A DNA stretch of 64,000 nucleotides from an uncultured Collinsella sp. (lineage in GTDB: Bacteria > Actinomycetota > Coriobacteriia > Coriobacteriales > Coriobacteriaceae). The DNA lies in NCBI GenBank assembly GCA_958405565.1, contig CATYEN010000004.1, positions 18,034-82,033 of the forward strand, given 5' to 3'. The position numbers were made by a program, and so were the translations under genes. The notes under the pieces were generated by a model. The model worked only from the letters and a program-made list of their open reading frames with translations, did no database searches and was not told the origin of the DNA. Shown piece by piece: positions 16,882 to 25,847 of this stretch (the first letter of the stretch is position 1; every line of letters begins with the position of its first letter).

Positions 16882-17160
16882 ATGCCGGGAGAGGGTTTTA
16901 AGGCGCTTGCCGATCCAACGCGACGGCGCATTTTGGAGTTGCTGCGCGAGGGCAATTGCACGGCGGGGGAGCTTGCCGAGCATTTCGATATCAGTAAGCC
17001 GTCGCTGAGCCATCACTTGGCGACGCTCAAAAACGCCGGGTTGGTGACCGACGAGCGCCATGGCCAAAACATCGTATACAGCTTAAACACCACCGTCATG
17101 CAGGACTTGATTGGCTGGTTTATGGGCTTTACAGACACTGAAGGTGATAAGGATGAATAA
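16882..17160 (+). CDS. ArsR family autorepressor, SdpR-like
   Basis: A 92-aa winged helix-turn-helix protein. FKALADPTRRRILELLREG opens the ArsR fold, and ISKPSLSHHLATLKNAGLV is the recognition helix. No metal-binding ELCVCDL motif is present, which agrees with the SdpR branch that responds to a membrane partner rather than to metal. ATG 16882 follows GAGGAGG. The gene overlaps the SdpI-like gene by 8 bp. In Bacillus, SdpI captures SdpR at the membrane when the SdpC toxin is present. Here only the two-gene regulator and immunity unit is seen. Confidence 0.88.
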   Translation: MPGEGFKALADPTRRRILELLREGNCTAGELAEHFDISKPSLSHHLATLKNAGLVTDERHGQNIVYSLNTTVMQDLIGWFMGFTDTEGDKDE

Positions 17161-17857
17161 CGAAAACAAGGGCATTCACGCCACGGGGGTATCGCCGCGT
17201 GTATGGGCCATGCTTGTTGTGGTCTGCGCTATCAATGTTGCTGCGCATCTCTGGGTGATGCCGAGCTTGCCTGCGCAGATTCCCACGCACTGGGGCGCGA
17301 ACGGCGCCGTCGACGGTTGGGGCCCTAGCTGGATGGCCTCCGCGCTCGGCGTGTTGCCTCTGGCACTTCTCGCGATGTTCTACGTCGTGCCACGCATCGA
17401 CCCTAAGGGCGAGGCGTATCGGACCTCGGGCAAGTTCTATCAGGGTTTTGTAATTGCTTTCACGGTATTCATGTGTGCCATAAGCTGGTTGGGTGAGCTT
17501 ACGGTCTGGGGCGTGGTGTCGGCGGTCGGTTCGGTCAACGTGCTGATTTCCGGCGCTATCGGCTTGCTCTTCATTGGTGTGGGTAACTACTTGCCGCGTG
17601 TGAAGCAGAACTATACGCTCGGTATCAAGACGCCCTGGGCGCTTGCCGATCCCGAGAACTGGCGCCGTACGCAGCGCTTTGGTGGTGCCTGCTTTATGGT
17701 GCTGGGTATTGGCCTGATTGTGATGGGCGTGGCGGGTAGCGTGCTTTCGAGTGAAGTCGTCGCCGCGGTGATTGCGGTGCTGGCGTTTGGTTCAGCTGGC
17801 GCTGCCTACGTCTATTCGTATCTGCTGTGGCGCAAATCGCAGCGAGCCGTTCGCTAA
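17153..17857 (+). CDS. SdpI/DUF1648 family membrane protein
   Basis: A 234-aa membrane protein with six or so hydrophobic segments. LPAQIPTHWGANGAVDGWG near residue 40 is the DUF1648 motif, and the second half carries the SdpI pattern GNYLPRVKQNYTLGIKTPWAL. SdpI proteins give immunity to a secreted toxin and act as a signal receptor for the SdpR repressor. It starts at ATG 17153, overlapping the regulator, behind AAGG. No sdpC-type toxin gene is in the window. Confidence 0.87.
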   Translation: MNNENKGIHATGVSPRVWAMLVVVCAINVAAHLWVMPSLPAQIPTHWGANGAVDGWGPSWMASALGVLPLALLAMFYVVPRIDPKGEAYRTSGKFYQGFVIAFTVFMCAISWLGELTVWGVVSAVGSVNVLISGAIGLLFIGVGNYLPRVKQNYTLGIKTPWALADPENWRRTQRFGGACFMVLGIGLIVMGVAGSVLSSEVVAAVIAVLAFGSAGAAYVYSYLLWRKSQRAVR

Positions 17858-17930
17858 GGTTGCGGAAAACTAGCGTACGCAGTTCATAGTGTGTTCCGGG
17901 GGACTTTTCCCAGGTAGTATTAGGGGGTGT

Positions 17931-17951
17931 GGGCAACCATGCCCCTTTTTC
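17931..17951 (+). terminator. possible terminator after sdpI
   Basis: GGGCA-ACCA-TGCCC is followed by CTTTTTCG. The stem is only 5 bp but the loop and T-run fit a weak Rho-independent terminator. Confidence 0.45.
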
Positions 17952-18042
17952 GTTAAATTTCAGAGCTGGTTACCTCATTTCGTTTCCACTAAAACGAAAA
18001 CAAGAATAGGGAAACAGCAGGTAGAAAGGATAAAACAGGCAA

Positions 18043-19722
18043 ATGGCGGAGTTTATCTACCAGATGTATCAGGCTCGCAAGGCCCATGGCGACAAGGTGA
18101 TCCTTGACGATGTGACCCTGAGCTTCTATCCCGGCGCCAAGATCGGCGTCGTGGGCCCCAACGGTATGGGCAAGTCGACCCTGCTCAAGATTATGGCCGG
18201 CATCGAGGAGGTCTCCAACGGCGACGCCAGGCTCACCCCCGGCTACACCGTGGGCATCCTGCAGCAGGAGCCGCCGCTCGACGACGACAAGACCGTCATC
18301 GAGAACGTTCGCATGGCATTTGGCGACATGATCGCCAAGGTCGATCGCTTCAACAAGATCGGCGAGGAGATGTGCGACCCGGATTGCGACATGGACGCCC
18401 TCATGGCCGAAATGGGCAAGCTTCAGGACGAGATTGACGCCGCCGACGGCTGGGATATCGATTCCAAACTCGGCCAGGCCATGGACGCCCTGCAGCTGCC
18501 CGATTCCGATATGCCGGTCAATGTGCTCTCCGGTGGCGAGCGCCGTCGCGTGGCCCTGTGCAAGCTACTGCTCGAGGCCCCCGACCTGCTGCTGCTCGAC
18601 GAGCCCACGAACCACCTGGACGCCGAGTCGATCCTGTGGCTCGAGCACTTCCTGCACAACTACCAGGGTGCCGTTCTGGCCGTTACGCACGACCGTTACT
18701 TCCTGGACAACGTCGCCGAGTGGATCTGCGAGGTCGACCGTGGTCACCTCTATCCCTACAAGGGCAACTACTCCACGTATCTGGAGACCAAGGCCGCGCG
18801 TATCGAGGCTCAGGGCAACCGCGATGCCAAGCTTGCCAAGCGTATGGAGGCCGAGCTCGAGTGGGTGCGCAGCTCGCCGAAGGCCCGTCAGGCCAAGAAC
18901 AAGGCCCGTCTGGCCCGCTACGAGGAGATGGAGGCCGAGGCCCGCGCAAGCCAGAAGCTCGACTGGACCGATATTCGCATTCCCGTTGGCCCCCGTCTGG
19001 GCAACAAGGTGCTCGAGGCTCATCATCTGCACAAGGAGTTCGACGGTCGCGTGCTCATCGACGACCTTTCGTTCACCCTGCCGCGTAACGGCATCGTGGG
19101 CGTGATCGGTCCCAACGGCGTCGGTAAGACCACGCTGTTCAAGACGATCGTGGGCTTGGAACCGCTGACCTCGGGCGAGCTCGAGGTGGGCGAGACCGTC
19201 AAGATCTCCTACGTCGACCAGAACCGTTCCGGCATCGACCCCGATAAGAATCTGTGGGAGGTCGTCTCGGACGGCCTGGACCACATGATGGTCGGCGAGA
19301 CCGAGGTTCCCAGCCGCGCCTATGTGGCGAGCTTTGGCTTTAAGGGTCAGGACCAGCAGAAGCGCGCCGGCGTGCTTTCCGGCGGCGAGCGTAACCGTCT
19401 GAATTTGGCGCTTACGCTCAAGCAGGGCGGCAACTTGCTGCTGCTCGACGAGCCTACCAACGACCTGGACGTTGAGACACTGTCCTCTCTCGAGGCCGCA
19501 CTGCTCGAGTTCCCGGGCTGCTCGGTGGTCATCAGCCACGACCGTATGTTCCTGGACCGCGTCGCCACGCACATCCTGGCATGGGAAGGCACCGACGAGA
19601 ACCCGGGCAACTGGTACTGGTTCGAGGGCAACTTCGAGGCCTATCAGGCCAACCGCATCGAGCGCCTGGGCGAGGACGCAGCCCAGCCGCATCGTATTCA
19701 CCGCAAGCTGACGCGAGATTAG
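18043..19722 (+). CDS. ettA: ABC-F ATPase EttA
   Basis: A 559-aa soluble protein with two ABC ATPase domains and no membrane part. Walker A motifs are GPNGMGKST (near residue 38) and GPNGVGKTT (near 355), with signatures SGGERRR and SGGERNR and Walker B LLLLDEPTNHLD and LLLLDEPTNDLD. The EttA-type arm and PtIM linker region (residues about 245-320, AKLAKRMEAELEWVRSSPKARQ) are present. EttA gates the first elongation step on the ribosome according to ATP level. Length matches the family (about 555). It starts at ATG 18043 and ends at a strong terminator shared with the convergent gene. Confidence 0.92.
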   Translation: MAEFIYQMYQARKAHGDKVILDDVTLSFYPGAKIGVVGPNGMGKSTLLKIMAGIEEVSNGDARLTPGYTVGILQQEPPLDDDKTVIENVRMAFGDMIAKVDRFNKIGEEMCDPDCDMDALMAEMGKLQDEIDAADGWDIDSKLGQAMDALQLPDSDMPVNVLSGGERRRVALCKLLLEAPDLLLLDEPTNHLDAESILWLEHFLHNYQGAVLAVTHDRYFLDNVAEWICEVDRGHLYPYKGNYSTYLETKAARIEAQGNRDAKLAKRMEAELEWVRSSPKARQAKNKARLARYEEMEAEARASQKLDWTDIRIPVGPRLGNKVLEAHHLHKEFDGRVLIDDLSFTLPRNGIVGVIGPNGVGKTTLFKTIVGLEPLTSGELEVGETVKISYVDQNRSGIDPDKNLWEVVSDGLDHMMVGETEVPSRAYVASFGFKGQDQQKRAGVLSGGERNRLNLALTLKQGGNLLLLDEPTNDLDVETLSSLEAALLEFPGCSVVISHDRMFLDRVATHILAWEGTDENPGNWYWFEGNFEAYQANRIERLGEDAAQPHRIHRKLTRD

Positions 19723-19748
19723 TCGAGTTCAGGTGACCTAACGAGAAA

Positions 19749-19782
19749 GGGACGATAACCTTGAGGGTTATCGTCCCTTTTT
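19749..19782. terminator. bidirectional terminator
   Basis: A perfect 12-bp stem (19749-19760 with 19766-19777) and a 5-base loop is followed by TTTTT on the plus strand and preceded by AAAG, giving TTTC on the minus strand. It serves ettA and the convergent gene at 19784. Confidence 0.88.
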
Positions 19783-19783
19783 G

Positions 19784-21091
19784 CTATTCGGCGAGTTCTT
19801 CGACCTTGTCGATGGTCCAGGTGGCTCCGAGGCCGCCGGTGGTGTTGCGGCGGATGCGCACGGTCACTTCGTGGCGCTCGCCGGCCTGCGTGTAGCGCAG
19901 CGGGAAGCTTGCGCGGTTGCGTGCGGCATCGATGGAGCCGCGCTCGCGGGCGATCCAGTAGTACTCGCCAACGATGCCGAGGGTGTCGGCGCCATAGGGG
20001 AGATAGGTCGACAGCTGGTGCAGGAGCGGGCCGGGGCAGAAGACTTCGGTCGCGAAATCGACAGGGAAGTCCTCGGGGATGGTCGGTGCTGCGGGTTCGG
20101 GAGTTAGTGCCGCAGCGGGGACCGAGGTCGGTGCAGGAGCGGGAATCTGGTCGCAAGCAGGGGCGGGCACGGGTTTGGTGGTGGGTGCGGGCTCAGTCGT
20201 TGCTTCCGGCTTGACTACGGAATCTGCGGGGTCCACGGTAGCGGGCGTGTCTGCAGCTACGGTTTCAACTTCAACCTGTGTCGCATTCTCGTTCTTGACG
20301 CTCGGCTTTGCCTCGACGGGTGTCGATGCCATGGTGGTGATGCCGGCGTTGGCGTTTTCGGGGTCGTAGACCACCGTGAGCGAGATGGCGGGCTGGGGTG
20401 CCTCTGGCTCCGGCATTGCTGCGGGGGCGTCCTGTTCTGCGGGCTCGTCGGTTTGACCATCCTTGGCATCGTCGCCAAAGATATCGCTATTTTGGAACGC
20501 AGGCGTCTCGGGCTGGCCGGCGGCCTCTTCGGTTTCCGACTCGGGAGCCTCGTCGGCTTCCGCGGTGACTTCCTGCTCGGACGTAACTTCGGAATCGGTC
20601 GTGGCGGCAATTTCGGTTTCGATTTCTGCCGTTGCCTCAACAACGACTTCGATTTCTTCCTCAGGCTCCGATACGGCCTCGACCTCAACGGCGGGCTCGG
20701 GCTCAGGACGTTTAACGTGCTTGGGACGCACGGCCTTCAGGTCCTTCTCGCCGCGCTTTTTCTTTTTGTAGGACTGCTTGGCGCCCTTGGCTGCCTTGGG
20801 CTTGTCCTCGCCTTTGGCAAGGGCGGTATCCCAAGCTTCGTTGGCGATGACGGTGGCATACAGACGGCCGCCCTTAAAGACGGTCAGCTTAATGCAGTCG
20901 TCGAGTTCTTCGAGCAGCTCGCGCGTGGACTCAAAGCCCAGGTCATAAGCGGCCATGTCGCTAGCGGCGAGTGCCTCCTCGACCTGCGTCATAAACGTTT
21001 GCTTGCCGCATCCGATTGCATCGCGCAGCAGGCGATACAGATAGATGTGGTTGCCCAGCGAAAGCGTGGGCTTAACTATTGTCTTGCTCAT
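19784..21091 (-). CDS. hypothetical protein with acidic Pro/Ala-rich linker
   Basis: A 435-aa protein I cannot assign. Residues 1-90 form a compact folded region (SLGNHIYLYRLLRDAIG, ESTRELLEELDD, GGRLYATVI). A basic patch KKKKRG follows near residue 105. About 220 residues of low-complexity Glu, Ala, Pro, Thr and Val sequence come next, with no aromatic content. The last 100 residues fold again (ATEVFCPGPLLHQLSTYLPYG, then a beta-rich domain). The N-terminal domain resembles part of a DUF found in Coriobacteriia proteins with nucleic-acid-like charge, but that is a guess. ATG 21091 follows GAGGAG. No signal peptide or membrane segment. Confidence 0.75.
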   Translation of the reverse strand: MSKTIVKPTLSLGNHIYLYRLLRDAIGCGKQTFMTQVEEALAASDMAAYDLGFESTRELLEELDDCIKLTVFKGGRLYATVIANEAWDTALAKGEDKPKAAKGAKQSYKKKKRGEKDLKAVRPKHVKRPEPEPAVEVEAVSEPEEEIEVVVEATAEIETEIAATTDSEVTSEQEVTAEADEAPESETEEAAGQPETPAFQNSDIFGDDAKDGQTDEPAEQDAPAAMPEPEAPQPAISLTVVYDPENANAGITTMASTPVEAKPSVKNENATQVEVETVAADTPATVDPADSVVKPEATTEPAPTTKPVPAPACDQIPAPAPTSVPAAALTPEPAAPTIPEDFPVDFATEVFCPGPLLHQLSTYLPYGADTLGIVGEYYWIARERGSIDAARNRASFPLRYTQAGERHEVTVRIRRNTTGGLGATWTIDKVEELAE

Positions 21092-21227
21092 GGCAAATCT
21101 CCTCTTTACATACGGAAGCATCTTACCATCGCACAGGGCCTGCCATGACGGCGCCTAAGGCAAACGGGCGCGAACCGTAGTCGATTCGCGCCCGCTATGC
21201 AGGTCGTCTATCAGTGGAGTGGAGCGT

Positions 21228-22181
21228 CTAGTTGCCCGATGTAGTGCCCTGGCTCGAGCTATCAGACGTCGTGCCGGATGCGGTGCCGCTTGAGCTGCTG
21301 GTGTTGCCGCTGTCGGTCGTACCTGCCCCCGATGTGTTGCCGCTCGTCTGGTCGCCCGTGCTCGGCTGCGAGCCGTCGGTCGTCTGGCTTGAGTCAGTTG
21401 TGCCGGACTGCGTGCCGCTACTGGCCGTAGAGGAATCGGCGTTCTGCGATTGGTTTTGAGTGTTTGAGGACGAATCGGCAGAGGTGGAACTGTCTTGCGT
21501 GTCGTCCGTTTGTGCCTGCTGATCCTGCGACTGCGCGTTGCCATTTGCATCGCTTTCGGTCGTGCGCGATGAAAGGATCGGTTCGGGGCGCGCGCCCAAA
21601 CCCTCGCCGGCGGTGGTGATGAGAATGGCGCCGGCGCAGGCAATGACCGCAACGATTGCAATCGCGACCGAGAAGATGATGACCTTCTTTTGCGTCTGGC
21701 TGCGCTCTGCCGCGGCCTTAGCGCGTAGGCTGTTGGGGGCGACGCGGGCCGTGGTCGCGCGTCCCGCAATCTGGCGCATCTCCTGCGTGGTCGCGGCGCC
21801 GCCTAGGTGCTCGTTGGCATTGGGCTCAACGGGCTCGTAGGTGCCGGCGGGGTAGTCGACGGCGGCGTGCGTTCCTTTGATAGCCTCGGCGCTGGCGGAG
21901 ATAAAGTGGCGGTAGACCTGCGAGGACACGACGGTGATGACCGAGCTCACGGCGGCACCGATCACCGAGCCGGCAATGCCAATCTTGGAGGCCAGCGCAA
22001 CGCTTGTGGCCGCAGCTGCGGCACCGGCGATGATCTGGGGAATGGAAATGTCATCGAACAGGCCTTTTTTGGGCGCGATGGCCATGGTCTGGCCGATGGA
22101 GTGGTTCTCGTGAACGCCGTTGTTGAGTGCGGCGGGAGTCATGACGCGCGTGCGCGGCGCATCGGTGTACTTGGTCGTCAT
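21228..22181 (-). CDS. membrane-anchored Ser/Thr-rich hypothetical protein
   Basis: A 317-aa protein with two hydrophobic stretches. The first (about residues 45-90, IAGAAAAATSVALASKIG) may insert in the membrane or form an amphipathic patch, and the second (about 175-200, VIIFSVAIAIVAVIACAGA) is a clear transmembrane helix. The last 110 residues are almost only Ser, Thr, Gly, Gln, Asn and Asp, as in flexible extracellular stalks. There is no LPXTG. ATG 22181 follows GGGAGG. It lies upstream of the previous gene on the same strand with a 136-bp gap. Function unknown. Confidence 0.7.
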   Translation of the reverse strand: MTTKYTDAPRTRVMTPAALNNGVHENHSIGQTMAIAPKKGLFDDISIPQIIAGAAAAATSVALASKIGIAGSVIGAAVSSVITVVSSQVYRHFISASAEAIKGTHAAVDYPAGTYEPVEPNANEHLGGAATTQEMRQIAGRATTARVAPNSLRAKAAAERSQTQKKVIIFSVAIAIVAVIACAGAILITTAGEGLGARPEPILSSRTTESDANGNAQSQDQQAQTDDTQDSSTSADSSSNTQNQSQNADSSTASSGTQSGTTDSSQTTDGSQPSTGDQTSGNTSGAGTTDSGNTSSSSGTASGTTSDSSSQGTTSGN

Positions 22182-22386
22182 ACGGGGTCCTCCCGGTGTA
22201 AATCTGCTTCGTTTCATGTAGCCATCAGGGTACCCATTCAATGTGAAACGCATATGTCGTTTGTCAGATACCATCAAGTTATCAATAGCTCACCAAATCG
22301 GTGGGATGCGGACGAGCATGGTGATTGAACTACAATGGGACTCGCTAATTATGTTTAGAACGGCGGCTACGCACGGGAGCGTTTTT

Positions 22387-24366
22387 ATGGATCTTCACCT
22401 TTCTCAGTCTGATGGCTTTTTGCGTGTGGCGGCGGCCTCGCCGCGAATTCGCGTGGCCGATGTCGAGGGCAATGCCGAGGTGGCACTGACGGCTGTTCGC
22501 GAGGCTTCCGAGCGCGGCGTTCGTGCGCTTGTGCTGCCCGAGCTTAACCTGACCGGCTACACCGCGGCCGACCTATTCCATAACCGCACGCTGCTGCATG
22601 CTTGTGAGGCCGCGCTTGTGCGTATTCTCGATGAGACCCGCGAGCTGCCGATTGTCTTTACGGTCGGTCTTCCCGTTGCGGTAGCCGAGAACATCTACAA
22701 CTGCGCTGCCGTGTGCTGCGCGGGCGAGCTTTTGGGCCTCACGGCCAAGAAGTACCTGCCCAACTATGGCGAGTTCTACGAGCGCCGTTGGTTTGCTCCG
22801 GCGCCTGCGGATCCCGTGTGGGTTGAATTTGCCGGTCAGGGTCCGGTCCCGCTGGGCTCGGGGCTTGTCTACCGTTGCTGTGATGAGGGTGCCGAGGACC
22901 TGGTGCTGGGCGTTGAGGTTTGTGAGGACCTGTGGGTGCCGGCGCCCCCCTCGACCGAGATGGCGCTTGCCGGTGCGACGGTGATTCTCAACCCGTCGGC
23001 CTCTGACGAAATCATCGGTAAGGCAGATTACCGCCGCAGCCTTATCTCTAACCAAAGCGCGCGCCTGTACTGCGCTTATGCCTACGCGGACGCGAGTGAG
23101 GGCGAGTCCACGACCGATATGGTCTTTGCGGGCGAGAACCTTATCTACGAAAACGGCTCCAAGCTCGCCGCCACCAAATTGCTTACCTGCGATATGGCCG
23201 TTGCCGATGTCGATCTTGACCGCCTGGTTGCCGAGCGCCGTCGCTCGACGACGTGGACGCGCGCGGACGATGCGCCGGAGGCCACGATTGTTGAATTTTC
23301 GTTTGAGGACGTGCTGGCAGACGAACCTGTCCTGCGCGATGCGCTCGACATCGACCGTGTCTTCCCCCGCGCACCCTTCGTGCCTGCCGACCATGGTGAC
23401 CTGGCTGAGCGTTGCGAGACCATCCTCGACCTGCAGACCGCGGGCCTCAAGACCCGTCTTGCCCATACGGGTACCAAGGCGGCTGTCATCGGTCTTTCAG
23501 GCGGCCTGGACTCCACGCTGGCACTGCTTGTGACCGTGCGTGCCTTCGATGCGCTGGGGCTGCCGCGCACGGGTATCACGGCAGTTTCCATGCCCGGCTT
23601 TGGCACGACGCATCGCACTAAGTCGAATGCCGAGTCGCTCGCTCGCGACCTAGGCGTGAGCTTCCGGGAAGTCTCGATCCATGCAGCCGTGGAGCAGCAT
23701 TTTAAGGACATCGAGCACGATCCGACCGTCCAGGACGTGACTTACGAGAACAGCCAGGCCCGCGAGCGTACGCAGATTCTGATGGATCTGGCCAATCAGG
23801 CTGGCGGTTTTGTCATCGGCACGGGCGACCTGTCGGAGCTGGCGCTCGGCTGGGCTACCTATAACGGCGACCACATGAGCATGTACGCCGTCAATACGAG
23901 CGTGCCCAAGACGCTTGTGCGCCATCTGGTGCGCTATGCCGCTGATGTTTTTGGCGGGCGTATTGCCGAGGTCTTGCTCGATATCCTCGATACGCCGGTG
24001 TCCCCCGAGCTTCTGCCACCCACGGGCGACGGCGAGATTGCGCAGAAGACTGAGGACCTGGTGGGCCCGTACGAGCTGCACGACTACTTCCTCTACTACC
24101 TGCTGCGTTTTGGCTTTGAGCCGGGCAAGATCTACCGCATGGCGCTCAAGAGCTTCGAGGGCGTCTACGACGCCAAGACCATCCACACGTGGCTACGCAC
24201 GTTCTACCGTCGCTTCTTTGCCCAGCAGTTTAAGCGCAGCTGCCTGCCCGATGGCCCCAAGGTGGGCTCGGTCACGCTCAGCCCGCGCGGCGATTGGCGC
24301 ATGCCGAGTGACGCCAGCTCGCGCCTGTGGCTCGCCCAGATTGACGCGCTCAATCCGATGGACTAA
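22387..24366 (+). CDS. nadE: glutamine-dependent NAD+ synthetase
   Basis: A 659-aa two-domain enzyme that makes NAD+ from nicotinate adenine dinucleotide and glutamine. Residues about 10-285 are a nitrilase-type glutaminase: Glu in LPELNLTGYTA, Lys in AKKYLPNYGEF and Cys in GVEVCEDLW form the triad. Residues about 330-640 are the synthetase with the P-loop GLSGGLDSTL and the NSQARERTQI and GTGDLSELALG motifs. Length matches the long glutamine-using type (about 640-680). ATG 22387 follows CGGGAG. In-frame ATGs further up (22351 and 22243) lack ribosome sites. Confidence 0.92.
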   Translation: MDLHLSQSDGFLRVAAASPRIRVADVEGNAEVALTAVREASERGVRALVLPELNLTGYTAADLFHNRTLLHACEAALVRILDETRELPIVFTVGLPVAVAENIYNCAAVCCAGELLGLTAKKYLPNYGEFYERRWFAPAPADPVWVEFAGQGPVPLGSGLVYRCCDEGAEDLVLGVEVCEDLWVPAPPSTEMALAGATVILNPSASDEIIGKADYRRSLISNQSARLYCAYAYADASEGESTTDMVFAGENLIYENGSKLAATKLLTCDMAVADVDLDRLVAERRRSTTWTRADDAPEATIVEFSFEDVLADEPVLRDALDIDRVFPRAPFVPADHGDLAERCETILDLQTAGLKTRLAHTGTKAAVIGLSGGLDSTLALLVTVRAFDALGLPRTGITAVSMPGFGTTHRTKSNAESLARDLGVSFREVSIHAAVEQHFKDIEHDPTVQDVTYENSQARERTQILMDLANQAGGFVIGTGDLSELALGWATYNGDHMSMYAVNTSVPKTLVRHLVRYAADVFGGRIAEVLLDILDTPVSPELLPPTGDGEIAQKTEDLVGPYELHDYFLYYLLRFGFEPGKIYRMALKSFEGVYDAKTIHTWLRTFYRRFFAQQFKRSCLPDGPKVGSVTLSPRGDWRMPSDASSRLWLAQIDALNPMD

Positions 24367-24432
24367 GGTTGCCAAATTGAACCAAAACAGCGGGTGCAAG
24401 CGTTACACTTTTGCAATCTGATGGCCCGTATG

Positions 24433-24463
24433 CGCGGCGCTCTTGTCGGAGCGCCGCGTTTTT
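24433..24463 (+). terminator. terminator after nadE
   Basis: CGCGGCGCTC (24433-24442) pairs perfectly with GAGCGCCGCG (24449-24458), followed by five T residues. It lies 20 bases before the aminotransferase start, so it may be read through or the next gene may have its own promoter upstream. Confidence 0.85.
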
Positions 24464-24482
24464 CATATCGAAAGGTGGCACC

Positions 24483-25646
24483 ATGCAGGCATCGCAGCGT
24501 CTCGACCGCTTTGGCGCGGAGGTCTTCGCCTCGCTCAACAACAAACTTCTCGCGCTGAAGGCTCAGGGCAAGACCATTTACAACATGAGCGTGGGCACGC
24601 CCGACTTTAAGCCGTACGACCATGTGGTCGAGGCGCTCACGCATGCAGCCCAAGATCCCGAGATGTGGAAGTATGCCCTGCGCGACCTGCCCGAACTCAA
24701 GCAAGCCGTGTGCGATTACTATGAGCGTCGCTTTGGTGTCTCCGGCATTACGCCGTCTATGGTGCAGTCGTGCAACGGCACGCAGGAGGGCGTGGGCCAT
24801 TTGGGCCTGGCCCTGCTCGATCCGGGTGACACCATTTTGGTTCCCGATCCGTGCTACCCGGTCTTTGAGGCGGGCGCCAAGATCGCCGATGCCAAGCTCG
24901 AGTACTATCCGTTGGTCGCCGAGCATAATTACCTGCCCTATGTGGCGGGTATCGATCCCGAGGTGGCCGATCGTGCCAAGTATATGATCGTGTCGCTGCC
25001 CGCAAACCCGGTCGGCTCGGTGGGCACGCCCGAGGTCTACGAGGAGATCATCGCTTTCGCCCGCGAGCACGACCTGCTCATCGTCCATGACAACGCGTAC
25101 TCCGACATCGTGTTCGACGGCGAGCCGGGCGGCAGCTTCTTGCAGTATCCCGGTGCGCTTGAGGTGGGCGTGGAGTTCTTCTCGCTTTCCAAGTCGTTTA
25201 ACGTCACCGGTGCGCGTATCGGCTTTTTGGTCGGCCGCGAGGACGTGGTCTCTGCCTTTGCCAAGCTGCGCGGCCAGATCGACTTTGGCATGTTCTTCCC
25301 GATCCAGAAGGCTGCTATCGCCTGCCTGAACGGTCCGCGCGATGAGGTCGAGGCGCAGCGTCTGAAGTACCAGGAGCGCCGCGATGCCCTGTGCGACGGT
25401 CTTGAGGGCCTGGGCTGGGAGCGTCCCAACGCGCATGGCTCTATGTTTGTGTGGGCCAAGCTTCCCGGTGGTCGCACCGATTCCATGGCGTTTTGCGAGG
25501 AGCTCATGGAGAAGGCCGGCGTTGTGGTGACGCCGGGCGCGAGCTTTGGTCCTTCGGGCGAGGGGCACGTGCGCATGGCGCTGGTCTTGCCGCCCGACCA
25601 GATTGCTTTGGCTGTCGAGGCCATTCGCGAGGCGGGCCTGTATTAG
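24483..25646 (+). CDS. class I/II aminotransferase
   Basis: A 387-aa pyridoxal-phosphate aminotransferase of fold type I. The PLP lysine is in SLSKSFNVTGARIG near residue 237; NPVG (SLPANPVGSVG) and the HDNAYSDIVFDG aspartate region are in place, and the C terminus holds the substrate arginine region GHVRMALVLP. It resembles the LL-diaminopimelate/N-acetyl-diaminopimelate group of aminotransferases as well as aspartate-type enzymes. Because the window also encodes DapH (acetylase pathway), it could supply the N-acetyl-L,L-diaminopimelate aminotransferase step. That assignment is inference. It starts at ATG 24483 behind GAAAGG. Confidence 0.85.
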   Translation: MQASQRLDRFGAEVFASLNNKLLALKAQGKTIYNMSVGTPDFKPYDHVVEALTHAAQDPEMWKYALRDLPELKQAVCDYYERRFGVSGITPSMVQSCNGTQEGVGHLGLALLDPGDTILVPDPCYPVFEAGAKIADAKLEYYPLVAEHNYLPYVAGIDPEVADRAKYMIVSLPANPVGSVGTPEVYEEIIAFAREHDLLIVHDNAYSDIVFDGEPGGSFLQYPGALEVGVEFFSLSKSFNVTGARIGFLVGREDVVSAFAKLRGQIDFGMFFPIQKAAIACLNGPRDEVEAQRLKYQERRDALCDGLEGLGWERPNAHGSMFVWAKLPGGRTDSMAFCEELMEKAGVVVTPGASFGPSGEGHVRMALVLPPDQIALAVEAIREAGLY

Positions 25647-25789
25647 AAAGGTATTTCGGCTCGTCAATAGCTCGAAACCGATTTCGTGCAGTTATTTTAC
25701 GATTTCTGCAAACAATTTCGGTAAACGGTCGATTTTTGGCTGCGAATAGGAGCATAATCAAAGTCCCGATTGGATGTATTGGGATTACG

Positions 25790-25822
25790 GCAAGCCGCTC
25801 GGGTCGTTCCCGGGCGGCTTGC
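25790..25822 (+). promoter_or_regulatory. leader hairpin upstream of ldh
   Basis: GCAAGCCGCTCGGG (25790-25803) pairs with CCCGGGCGGCTTGC (25809-25822) around a 5-base loop, one mismatch. There is no T-run, so it is probably not a terminator. It could stabilise the ldh message or act as a 5' element. Confidence 0.4.
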
Positions 25823-25847
25823 TTGTGGAGAGAGATGGGAGTTTCTA

